Shown: piece after piece, positions 24,030-31,023 of the stretch
Layout of the letters: each line of letters opens with the position of its first letter
Numbering within the stretch: the stretch's first letter is position 1
DNA from: Pirellula staleyi DSM 6068
GTDB taxonomy: Bacteria; Planctomycetota; Planctomycetia; Pirellulales; Pirellulaceae
Assembly: GCA_945900945.1 (NCBI GenBank)
Contig: CAMDKL010000044.1
Span: forward strand, 1-37,580
Length of the DNA stretch: 37,580 nucleotides
Direction of reading: 5' to 3'
Program-made: the position numbers and the translations under genes
The notes under the pieces: model-generated
Databases searched by the model: none
Told to the model about the DNA's origin: nothing
What the model saw: only the letters and a program-made list of their open reading frames with translations

Positions 24030-26489
24030 CTATCTGTTTTGAAATAAATCGGAAAGTACAAACGTCTCGACGATGTCGCGCAATCGGTAGTCCTTAGATC
24101 GACTGACCTCTGCGATCGCTGCAAGCCCCACACGGTCATCGAACGACATGCTGCGCCGAAGTCCATAGGTCGCTAACTTCTCGACGAAGGTGGTATTAAA
24201 CGCATCGAGATCTTCCAGTAACAATCGTTTAAATTCTTCGGGCGTTTTGTAGACGCGACCGTCTGCCAGTTTACCGCTTGCGTCCACTGGAGGATTTTCG
24301 CCCGTCCCTTCGACAATTTCTTCGGTTCGCCACCGCCCAATCGCATCGTAGTTTTCGAATGCTAACCCCAGTGGATCCATCTTGCTATGGCACGAGGCAC
24401 AACTCGGATCGTGAATGTGAGCCTGCAACTTCATTCGCAACGTGGCTTTCGGTGAGTCGACGGGATTCGGCTCGATCGGGTCGACGTTGGCTGGTGGTGG
24501 TGGTGGAGTCTTGCCGAAAATTGATTCCGACAGCCAAACACCTCGATGTACCGGACGATGTCGTGTACCGTCTGACGTCAGCGACAGGATAGATGCTTGC
24601 GTTAATATCCCGCCCCGTCTAGCTTCGGTGGGTAACGACACTCGCTGGAAATCATTACGCGAAATTCCGTTGTCTGGTATCCCATAAAATTGTGCTAAAC
24701 GGGAATTCATCATGCTCCAATCGGAATCGAGGAACTCACGCAAAGTCAAGCCACTAGCGAGCACTTCTCGAAAAAAAGCCTTGGTTTCACCGACCATGCA
24801 TTGTTCTAGATGCGAGTCGTACTCAGGATACAATTTTTTGTCCGGCGGAAATTTACCGACCTTTCGCAAATGAAGCCACTGTGCTGCAAACGAATCGGAA
24901 AAGCGATTGGCTCTAGGATCCGCCAACATGCGCGCTACCTGTTGCTGCAATTCACTCTGTTCGTGGAGTCTGCCTTGCTCCGCTAAAACAAACAGTTCGT
25001 CGTCCGGCATCGTGCTCCACAAGAGATAGGACAAACGCGACGCGATTTCCCAGTCGTTAAGCGAATTGCGGTCGACATCCTCATCCCCTTCAGCGATGAA
25101 TAGAAAACTTTTCGAGCAAAGGATCGAGAGCATGCCAGCTTTCACCGCATCAAAATACTTTTCCCCGGCTGCAAGTTCACTTTTTACGATATCGATGTAC
25201 CTGTCTAGTTCGCCATGGCCTAGCGGTCGGCGAAACGCACGGCGTGCTAATTTTTCAAGACACGCACGAGCCTGATCCAGATTTCCTTCTTCACGCGGCA
25301 GGTATTCATCGCGCCGCCGTTGCTCCTGGTCGGTGATAAAAGGGCCACGGAATGAAATCGAATCAATAATGAGAAACGGGTATCTCGGACGCCCCTGTTC
25401 ATCCGTTAGTTTCATTTGCCAGGGTATGCGTCCGTCGGCAATACTGACAAACGGTTTGCGTCCATGGCGCCCGGAACGGGGATTGTTAGACGGACCTGGT
25501 ACTTCGTTGATAACGTTGATCTGAGGCCTGCCCTTGGGCAAGTGGGCACGGAAAGTAACGGTCGTTGGTTTGTCCTCGGGCGCTATGACTTCTTGCTCGA
25601 ACAGCACGCGATCGAGCTTTTGCTCATACACAAACAAGCGGGGTGCACGCCCATTCTCTGGTTTGAGACCACTCAACGTGTAACTGATTTCGTAGATACC
25701 CGCTTCTGGCAGCGGCTGCTCCGGGCCCGAATAGCGAAAGATATCTCCCGGCCACATCTCGAATCGAACTTTATCTAAAAGTCCGGCTGCACGAAGCTGT
25801 TCGCGATGGGGTTCATCGATCTGTTTTTCGAGAAACGCCTTCTTGGTCGATTCGAAAAATACGGGCTTCGTTTTCGGATAAGCTTCGGCCAAGACGACTT
25901 CGGCAGCCGCAAGGTATTTTTCTATATTAGATGCCGATAAAGTCATTACCGAACCGATACGTTCAAATCCATGCCATTCTGGATCCTCTAAAAAACCGCC
26001 TGGATCCGTAGCGTCAAAGTGGACACCCATGAGATCTCGCACCGAGTTCACGTATTCGTCGCGGGTTAGGCGGTTATAGGAAACTCGACCTCGAGCTGCC
26101 AACCGTGCTGCCTCGCCTTCCCTGAGTCTCGCCGAGAGCCAAGTGACGATCGAAGCGCTTTCGGCAGATGTAGGCAAATTTTTTTCTTTCTTCGGTGGCA
26201 TTTCCCCAGAGCTGATGCGCTCCATGATCTCGGCCCACTGCGGGCCATCATCCTGAATCACATTTTTCGACAGTTTATCGATTCGGAAATCACCCTCTTG
26301 CTTGTCAGCATTGTGGCATTTGATGCAGTGGGCATCGAGGAAGGGCTGAACGTCCGTTGCGAAATCCGGCGGGGATGCAATGGCTGGTTTGAAAATTAAG
26401 AGCAGCAAGAATGCGGCAATGGAATTAGTCAAAAAACGTCGAGAACAAGCTGCTCTTGAAATGCCGCCGAGTTCAACTCGGGGGATCAT
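24030..26489 (-). CDS. PSCyt1 / DUF1587-1595-1592-1588-1585 cytochrome-c-like protein
   Basis: About 819 residues from ATG 26489; a GTG at 26609 would overlap the upstream gene and add 40 unlikely residues. The signal peptide ends near PAIA-SP (about 38). A cytochrome-c-like domain carries C55-I-K-C58-H59, with MPP as candidate ligand region (SSGEMPPKKE). Then come, in order, DUF1587 (about 122-190, YNRLTRDEYVNSVRDL), DUF1595 (about 405-470), DUF1592 (about 475-605, ASRLSYLLWSTMPDDEL), DUF1588 (about 620-720, containing a second motif CASCH followed by KMDPLGLAFENYD) and DUF1585 (about 745-819). This is the standard order of the planctomycete/verrucomicrobial family; function is unknown, and the two heme-type motifs suggest redox chemistry outside the membrane. 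It follows the FecR/LamG gene by 73 bp containing a hairpin repeat. Confidence 0.93.
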   Translation of the reverse strand: MIPRVELGGISRAACSRRFLTNSIAAFLLLLIFKPAIASPPDFATDVQPFLDAHCIKCHNADKQEGDFRIDKLSKNVIQDDGPQWAEIMERISSGEMPPKKEKNLPTSAESASIVTWLSARLREGEAARLAARGRVSYNRLTRDEYVNSVRDLMGVHFDATDPGGFLEDPEWHGFERIGSVMTLSASNIEKYLAAAEVVLAEAYPKTKPVFFESTKKAFLEKQIDEPHREQLRAAGLLDKVRFEMWPGDIFRYSGPEQPLPEAGIYEISYTLSGLKPENGRAPRLFVYEQKLDRVLFEQEVIAPEDKPTTVTFRAHLPKGRPQINVINEVPGPSNNPRSGRHGRKPFVSIADGRIPWQMKLTDEQGRPRYPFLIIDSISFRGPFITDQEQRRRDEYLPREEGNLDQARACLEKLARRAFRRPLGHGELDRYIDIVKSELAAGEKYFDAVKAGMLSILCSKSFLFIAEGDEDVDRNSLNDWEIASRLSYLLWSTMPDDELFVLAEQGRLHEQSELQQQVARMLADPRANRFSDSFAAQWLHLRKVGKFPPDKKLYPEYDSHLEQCMVGETKAFFREVLASGLTLREFLDSDWSMMNSRLAQFYGIPDNGISRNDFQRVSLPTEARRGGILTQASILSLTSDGTRHRPVHRGVWLSESIFGKTPPPPPANVDPIEPNPVDSPKATLRMKLQAHIHDPSCASCHSKMDPLGLAFENYDAIGRWRTEEIVEGTGENPPVDASGKLADGRVYKTPEEFKRLLLEDLDAFNTTFVEKLATYGLRRSMSFDDRVGLAAIAEVSRSKDYRLRDIVETFVLSDLFQNR

Positions 26490-26516
26490 TACTATCAATC
26501 TAGAAAGATGGTCAGA

Positions 26517-26539
26517 ACCCCCGGCATGAAGCCGTGGGC
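26517..26539. repeat. hairpin repeat between FecR/LamG and DUF1592 genes
   Basis: On the minus strand GCCCACGGC-TTCAT-GCCGGGGGT forms an imperfect 9-bp stem. It belongs to the same sequence type as CCCCTGGC-TTTAC-GCCAGGGG at 29244-29264. Being inside the operon it may affect mRNA stability between the genes. Confidence 0.5.
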
Positions 26540-26562
26540 ATGCTAGCAGCTCGTTGCCACGT

Positions 26563-28182
26563 CTATTCCAACTTGAGGACATTTTGCCTACCTGCCTCCA
26601 CAAGTTCACGAAGTTCGCTCTCCAACAACGCGCGATTCCATATGGCTAACTCATCTATCCGTGCACGCAAGGCACGAGTCCTTTTTTCCAAATGACCCAC
26701 TGACGGTAACCAATTAGCAATTCGACACAAACCTGGACGGATTGAAATCTCCCGTTCCATAACTCCCTCGCGAATCAGTTTTCCATTCGCATAAACGCGC
26801 CTACCATGATCTAGATTCGAAATCACCATCGCAACATGATTCCAGCTACCAATCCCCAATGGCTCAGCAATACTCGTGTCCTTTGTCACTGCTCCCTGTA
26901 CACCTCCCTTAGGTAGTCCTTGTCTGGTTATTTGAAAGTGCACATCGCCATCCTCCAAATCATCTGAATTGAGGATCGCATTCATTTCATAGTCCAAACG
27001 ATCGATCTTGAGCCAGACCGCAATCGTTAGTTCTTGGTATTCGCCGGGAATGTCTAATTGCACCCGTTCGCTATCGCCATCAAAGAGCAACGAGTCTTTT
27101 CCAGGCCAACGTCCTGATACCCAACGTGCACCTACAATCTGCCCATCCGGAACCTTTAAAAGACTGGCGTTAGAGCCATTCACTTGGTTCTTAAGAACGG
27201 ATTCGTCCCGCCCACGACGAAACGGAAAAAAAGCAATCAAGTCCGGGTCTCTCAGAAGTTGTTCCGTATGATTTTGCCAGCGGACATACCCGATCTGATT
27301 GGGAGTTGGGAAGTGGGATGAATCCATCTTGGGTGCAAGTGCCGAAACACCCTGACTTCGACGCTGCGATCCCCCTTCATGTACCTCGTCAATCAATGCC
27401 TTGGAATCTTTGTGGGCCACATTCACTTGGCCATCGAAAACGTATAGATCACTGGCCTTACCCAAACGGTCTACGTCCAGACCAAACTCCGTGCCAAGAT
27501 CGATATACTCTGCGTCGGGTGTTACAATCGAAAACCCTTTGGCTGACGGGGGCACGATTACACGAATCTTTCCATATTCCATTCGAACATGCATGGAATC
27601 CAATAACGTCAAGCGAGCCGGTCCATTGAGGATCATTTCAGCACCCAGAGCGAACCGAAGATGCGCCACACCAGTTATTAGCTCGTAATCGCCAGGAAAA
27701 AAACTTTTCCCACTAGGACCTCGTCCGTCAGCAAAAATGGCTCCAGCCTCATCGACTAGTAGAGCTGCATTATTGCCTTCCAGGAATGGATTGTTGCGCT
27801 TCGGATCACTGCCGAATTGAGGCCCAACGGACGCCCTTTGTCCCCATGAAATTGCGGTTCCATCGTTGCGATACCACAACCAAGAGCCCACAGCGAACAC
27901 TAATGCCGCAGCAGTTGCCATAAGACTGTAGGCAAGAGCATTCGAGAAGATGGCGTGCTGATTGAGCGCGACGATGTCTTCTGCTGCAGCTTTCTTACCA
28001 GGAATCTGCATCGCCAATTCCGCTAAAGCGGAGTCCAAATTGAGATGTTCAGCGAAAACGCGACGAGCGCTGGCGTCGGCACGCAACTGTTCATTGAGAC
28101 GAAAAATTTCTTCAACCGAAGCAAGTTCATCCACATAGCGATTGATCAAATAATCAAGATCATTCATCGGCGATTGGAACAT
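26563..28182 (-). CDS. FecR-like / LamG-domain membrane protein, putative anti-sigma-type regulator
   Basis: 539 residues. The cytoplasmic N-terminus (about 7-60: DLDYLINRYVDELASVEEIFRLNEQLRADASARRVFAEHL) is of the kind found in planctomycete anti-sigma-like membrane proteins. One membrane span lies at about 84-103. Outside the membrane follow a FecR domain (about 145-260, with HLRFALGAEMILNGPARLTLLDSMHVRMEYGKIRVIVPPSAKGFSI...TPDAEYIDLGTEFGL) and a LamG/concanavalin-like domain (about 317-535, DLIAFFPFRRG...WVSGRWPGKDSLLFDGDSERVQLD...LTIAVWLKID...GSWNHVAMVI...YANGKLI...IDELAIWNRAL). The start lies 3 bp after the sigma factor stop, so the two are translationally linked. I infer that the protein senses an external ligand, perhaps a glycan through LamG, and controls the sigma factor. 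An alternative start is ATG 28167. Confidence 0.88.
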   Translation of the reverse strand: MFQSPMNDLDYLINRYVDELASVEEIFRLNEQLRADASARRVFAEHLNLDSALAELAMQIPGKKAAAEDIVALNQHAIFSNALAYSLMATAAALVFAVGSWLWYRNDGTAISWGQRASVGPQFGSDPKRNNPFLEGNNAALLVDEAGAIFADGRGPSGKSFFPGDYELITGVAHLRFALGAEMILNGPARLTLLDSMHVRMEYGKIRVIVPPSAKGFSIVTPDAEYIDLGTEFGLDVDRLGKASDLYVFDGQVNVAHKDSKALIDEVHEGGSQRRSQGVSALAPKMDSSHFPTPNQIGYVRWQNHTEQLLRDPDLIAFFPFRRGRDESVLKNQVNGSNASLLKVPDGQIVGARWVSGRWPGKDSLLFDGDSERVQLDIPGEYQELTIAVWLKIDRLDYEMNAILNSDDLEDGDVHFQITRQGLPKGGVQGAVTKDTSIAEPLGIGSWNHVAMVISNLDHGRRVYANGKLIREGVMEREISIRPGLCRIANWLPSVGHLEKRTRALRARIDELAIWNRALLESELRELVEAGRQNVLKLE

Positions 28183-28185
28183 TTT

Positions 28186-28704
28186 CTAGCGAGCCACTTC
28201 TTGTTGAACACAGTCCAGTAGGACTCGTCGCATCCGGTGCAACCACTGATAAAAACCTGCAACCGATCGTCCGCTCGTCGCAGCCACATCCTGAATTGTC
28301 AATTCTGATCCATAGCTCTCAAGAAGCAAGTTTCGGTTTCGTGGTGCCATTTTTTTAAGGCAAGTCGCCAAAGCCTCGCGTTGCTCTTCTAGATGAAATA
28401 CATCGCTCTCTGTTTCATCCGCGATCATTTCAGCGACATCGCCCGCTAACACCAATCGATCGCGACCCCGATCTCGTAGCCAAGCCAGTACTTCGTATCG
28501 AGCGACTCCGAAGGCCCAACTCCGAAAGTCACCATCCTTGCGAAATTGCTCGAACTTGGCCCATAGCACTAACGCAACACCCTGCATCACATCATCCGCA
28601 TCGGCCCGCGTTGGCAAAAGCCGCCGAACGTATGCACGAATGGCGGATTCGTGCATCGTAAACGACCGAAGAAAAAACGCATGTCGCGTTGGTTCGGGGA
28701 TCAC
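28186..28704 (-). CDS. ECF RNA polymerase sigma factor, Rhodopirellula/Verrucomicrobium type
   Basis: 172 residues, starting at a GTG (28704) that overlaps the TGA of the preceding lipoprotein gene in the string GTGA. Region 2 spans about 12-80 (AIRAYVRRLLPTRADADDVMQGVALVLWAKFEQF...FRSWAFGVARYEVLAWLRDRG). Region 4 spans about 105-163 (EEQREALATCLKKMAPRNRNLLLESYGSELTIQDVAATSGRSVAGFYQWLHRMRRVLLDCV), with the HTH starting at LTIQDVAATSGRSVAGFYQWL. Region 3 is missing, as expected for ECF factors. The short-gap 'ALATCLKKMAPRNRNLLLESY' pattern fits the TIGR02989-type subgroup. Its likely partner is the FecR/LamG protein encoded 3 bp downstream; the operon that follows is the natural candidate target, though no promoter motif could be verified. 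Confidence 0.92.
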   Translation of the reverse strand: MIPEPTRHAFFLRSFTMHESAIRAYVRRLLPTRADADDVMQGVALVLWAKFEQFRKDGDFRSWAFGVARYEVLAWLRDRGRDRLVLAGDVAEMIADETESDVFHLEEQREALATCLKKMAPRNRNLLLESYGSELTIQDVAATSGRSVAGFYQWLHRMRRVLLDCVQQEVAR

Positions 28705-29162
28705 TTCAGATCGAACTTGAAATCATTTGGGCCAGCTTCGGAAACGTCTGCCGTCAGGCCTGATTTGTTGGGAATCGAGTATTTTTCCGGAATGATCCAT
28801 GTAATCTCAGGGGGAAGCGCAACGCCGCCTGCCGAAACATCCACGTCCTTGGGTGTTTTATCGACGACGTTAACGCGACGGATCGCGACCTCTTGTGGTC
28901 CAGCTACCGCACCGTCCCCTTCAATATGCGTTGTTAGCTTGAATCGACCGGAACTGTCCGTCTTTCCAGCACCGGTCGAGTTGCCAGCTTTGCTCGTGAA
29001 GGTTACCTCCGCACCTTCGATCGCTTTTCCCTGATAGGTAACCGTTCCGGAAGCGCGGAAACGCTTGGCCCAGTTAGGATTTTCGGCTTGACTTCCAGAG
29101 CAGCCAATTACCGATAAACCAACAACAGAAACGGCAACAATACAGAAATTTCGTCGAAACAT
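28701..29162 (-). CDS. transthyretin-like (carboxypeptidase-regulatory-like) lipoprotein
   Basis: 153 residues from ATG 29162; ATG 29183 would add seven residues with an acidic one, less typical of a signal. A lipoprotein signal MFRRNFCIVAVSVVGLSVIGC gives lipidated Cys21. The mature part has one prealbumin-like beta-sandwich domain: ASGTVTYQGKAIEGAEVTFTSK, TDSSGRFKLTTH, GPQEVAIRRV and a C-terminal TADVSEAGPNDFKFDLK. This is the small lipoprotein family that commonly accompanies DUF1559 proteins in planctomycetes, as here (202 bp after the DUF1559 stop). Its stop overlaps the sigma factor start by 4 bp. It probably lies on the outer surface of a membrane; the function is unknown. Confidence 0.85.
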   Translation of the reverse strand: MFRRNFCIVAVSVVGLSVIGCSGSQAENPNWAKRFRASGTVTYQGKAIEGAEVTFTSKAGNSTGAGKTDSSGRFKLTTHIEGDGAVAGPQEVAIRRVNVVDKTPKDVDVSAGGVALPPEITWIIPEKYSIPNKSGLTADVSEAGPNDFKFDLK

Positions 29163-29243
29163 ATATAAATCAATCACTTTCATCTTGGGTTTTAATGTAG
29201 GTTTTGGACTGGTCCAAGCGGAACAATTGGGCATTCCTCCATG

Positions 29244-29264
29244 CCCCTGGCTTTACGCCAGGGG
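29244..29264. repeat. hairpin repeat between DUF1559 and lipoprotein genes
   Basis: CCCCTGGC (29244-29251), loop TTTAC, GCCAGGGG (29257-29264): a perfect 8-bp stem. A partial further copy (TTTATGCCACGGGC) follows at about 29275-29288. The element resembles the one at 26517-26539. It has no T-run on the minus strand, so it is not a typical intrinsic terminator. Confidence 0.6.
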
Positions 29265-29363
29265 TAATGACCATTTATGCCACGGGCTTTGGATTGCGCC
29301 GATTTTATCGGAGCTTTACGATGCAAAATGCGTCGAAACTATCCAATATGCGAAAACGAAAAA

Positions 29364-30455
29364 TCACTGTGCTTCGTTCGCTACCTCACCACCGTTGATC
29401 GTTGCGATAGCGCCCCAAATACCGTATGGACTCGGTCCACTTAGACTCTCCGGTGAGCCAGAGTTGCCAGCATGGATCGAATCACCAATGAATCGAACAG
29501 AACCATCTGCGAAGACAACATTGACCCCACCAGTATGCCAACTTTGAGCCGTCATCACTCCGATCGAGTTTACATCGCCAATCTGGCACGATGGGGAATT
29601 TGGAGGCAATATTGCATTGAATCCAGTGTAGATAGGCATCCCATCATAAGCTCTGGTTCCGGCAGTTCTATACGGAGATAAGCTTGCAGAGATGAGATAT
29701 TCTCGAGTAGCCCGATTTGTCTGTGCAAAACACAATGCAGGATTCGCTTGTAGACTTGCAGTCATGTTTTGGACAGTATGGCCGAATACGCTTCGATCAC
29801 CTTTTGGAAAACATCTCTCGGAGATCGCCATCGTATTGCTGGTTCCATCCGTAATGTCCCGAAAGCCAGCCCAACTGCGAGTACCAAACAAACCGCGTCG
29901 TTGATATGCACCTTGATCTCTAACACCAGTCATATGATCGCCGTGACAAAAGGAATAACTGGTTGTGGCCGCTGCTCCGCCAGCCCATCTTCCCCCACGC
30001 GGATCCCCGACGGGGCTATCCGACGGACAGTTCATGCCTTTAACCTGATTCTGCGAACCCCAAAGTTCGTAATTCGCATCCCACGGCTGAGAGCCCCCTG
30101 CAAGATAATTCGTTGCCCCAAAAGTCTGTGGTGACTGAATCCTGTTGTAAAGTGCACTCTCTTCCACATAGGGAAGCAATCCCACCATCGCATTGATACG
30201 ATTATTGTTGTGCAACACCGTTGCGGTAGGCGCCCCAGTCCCACCCGAACCTGCCGGAAACTTCTTATACGTATCCGCATAATTATGTAGCGCTAAACCA
30301 AACTGCTTGAGCTGGTTGGTGCATTGCATTCGCCGTGCCGCTTCGCGTGCAGCTTGCACCGCCGGCAATAGCAAACCTACCAAGATCCCGATGATCGCAA
30401 TCACGACCAACAATTCCACTAGCGTAAAGCCACTCTTCCGCCTTTTCATCTTCAT
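29364..30455 (-). CDS. DUF1559 prepilin-type N-methylation protein
   Basis: 363 residues from ATG 30455, which has a GGGGA ribosome binding site at a good distance; the longer frame to 30584 is probably not used. The N-terminus is a type IV prepilin/pseudopilin signal: KRRKSG|FTLVELLVVIAIIGILVGLLLPAVQAAREAARR, with predicted cleavage after Gly9 and Glu at position 5 of the mature protein. DUF1559 (H-x9-DG type) follows, with the C-terminal landmark NVVFADGSVRFIGDSI. The family is highly multiplied in planctomycetes; the proteins are exported through a type II/IV-like machinery and form pilin-like filaments or secretion parts, exact role unknown. It is the first gene of the collinear series that leads into the lipoprotein and sigma factor. 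Confidence 0.93.
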   Translation of the reverse strand: MKMKRRKSGFTLVELLVVIAIIGILVGLLLPAVQAAREAARRMQCTNQLKQFGLALHNYADTYKKFPAGSGGTGAPTATVLHNNNRINAMVGLLPYVEESALYNRIQSPQTFGATNYLAGGSQPWDANYELWGSQNQVKGMNCPSDSPVGDPRGGRWAGGAAATTSYSFCHGDHMTGVRDQGAYQRRGLFGTRSWAGFRDITDGTSNTMAISERCFPKGDRSVFGHTVQNMTASLQANPALCFAQTNRATREYLISASLSPYRTAGTRAYDGMPIYTGFNAILPPNSPSCQIGDVNSIGVMTAQSWHTGGVNVVFADGSVRFIGDSIHAGNSGSPESLSGPSPYGIWGAIATINGGEVANEAQ

Positions 30456-30728
30456 CGCATTCCCCGTATTAACATAGAATCTAAAAACCGTATGAAAACA
30501 GGTAAACAATCCTGTCCACGGTAATCTCCACTCCCGTACCGGTTTTATCGCGCAATTGCGAAAGAATGTTGTCTTAACGCACAAAAATTTCCATCAAGGC
30601 GATTTAAATTCACACAAGAACTGCCGGGGCCTTGTTTTTGACCAGCTTTCCGTCCGGAAAATGCGAGGCAAAATTGGCCTCATCGTGTTTCCTGTCACCG
30701 CTAGCATTTTTGATTACAAAATGCGACC

Positions 30729-30894
30729 CCATTCGACCTTGCGTCGATGGTGAGTAGGTTCGGCAACCAGAAGTAATCTTCCCCCTAGTGCCTTCTCTCC
30801 CTCGACCGGCGGCCGGTCGAGGGAGAGAAGGGGATTCGCGAATACGTCGATTTCTGGTTGCCAAACGAACTCACCGTCCAGACAAGCTGGATGG
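30729..30894. repeat. 166-bp imperfect palindrome (MITE-like)
   Basis: Arms 30729-30772 and 30852-30894 are reverse complements with mismatches. The inner 26 bp (30747-30772 against 30852-30877) match at 22 positions, including 11 exact bases GGCAACCAGAA/TTCTGGTTGCC. Between them sits a perfect 19-bp hairpin (30791-30831). Directly right of the outer arm is another small stem (30889-30905, GGATGGCG-T-CGCCATCC). No transposase gene is present. Confidence 0.65.
30791..30831 (-). terminator. perfect 19-bp hairpin, possible terminator of the WD40 operon
   Basis: CCTTCTCTCCCTCGACCGG, loop CGG, and its exact complement. It lies 193 bp after the stop of the WD40 gene. No T-run follows on the minus strand, so it may be a palindromic repeat rather than a true intrinsic terminator. 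Confidence 0.4.
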
Positions 30895-31023
30895 CGTCGC
30901 CATCCGGCGTCCACGGAAAAACGCGCTATGCCAGGAAACAATTGAATATGAATCGTTAGCGTTGAGAGGATCGCAAACTATTCCCACTTCGATCGCAGCG
31001 CCGGAACAATTGGGACACTTGGT

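Larger units (their letters stand above)
30456..31023. other. intergenic region with large palindrome
   Basis: This 568-bp gap between the WD40 gene and the DUF1559 gene (both minus strand) has no supported gene. Its right part is the 166-bp imperfect palindrome 30729-30894. The segment 30456-30620, upstream of DUF1559, should hold that gene's promoter, but I see only weak candidates. Open frames in the region run through the palindrome and are not credible. Confidence 0.5.

Noticed and set aside
26490-26609. GTG start at 26609 for the DUF1592 protein
   Set aside because: It would overlap the FecR/LamG gene and place 40 polar residues before the signal peptide, across a hairpin repeat; ATG 26489 fits better.
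30456-30584. Upstream extension of the DUF1559 ORF
   Set aside because: The prepilin signal must be near the N-terminus and the ATG at 30455 has a good GGGGA ribosome binding site; the 43 extra residues are not credible.
30456-30600. Promoter of DUF1559 (TGGACA / TCATAC on the minus strand)
   Set aside because: The hexamers are too far from consensus, and planctomycete promoters are poorly defined, so I do not list a site.
30729-30894. Insertion sequence
   Set aside because: Inverted arms are present but there is no transposase and no clear target duplication; kept only as a repeat.
30610-30941. Minus-strand ORFs of 75 and 84 residues
   Set aside because: They run through the 166-bp palindrome in different frames and their sequence reflects the repeat arms.
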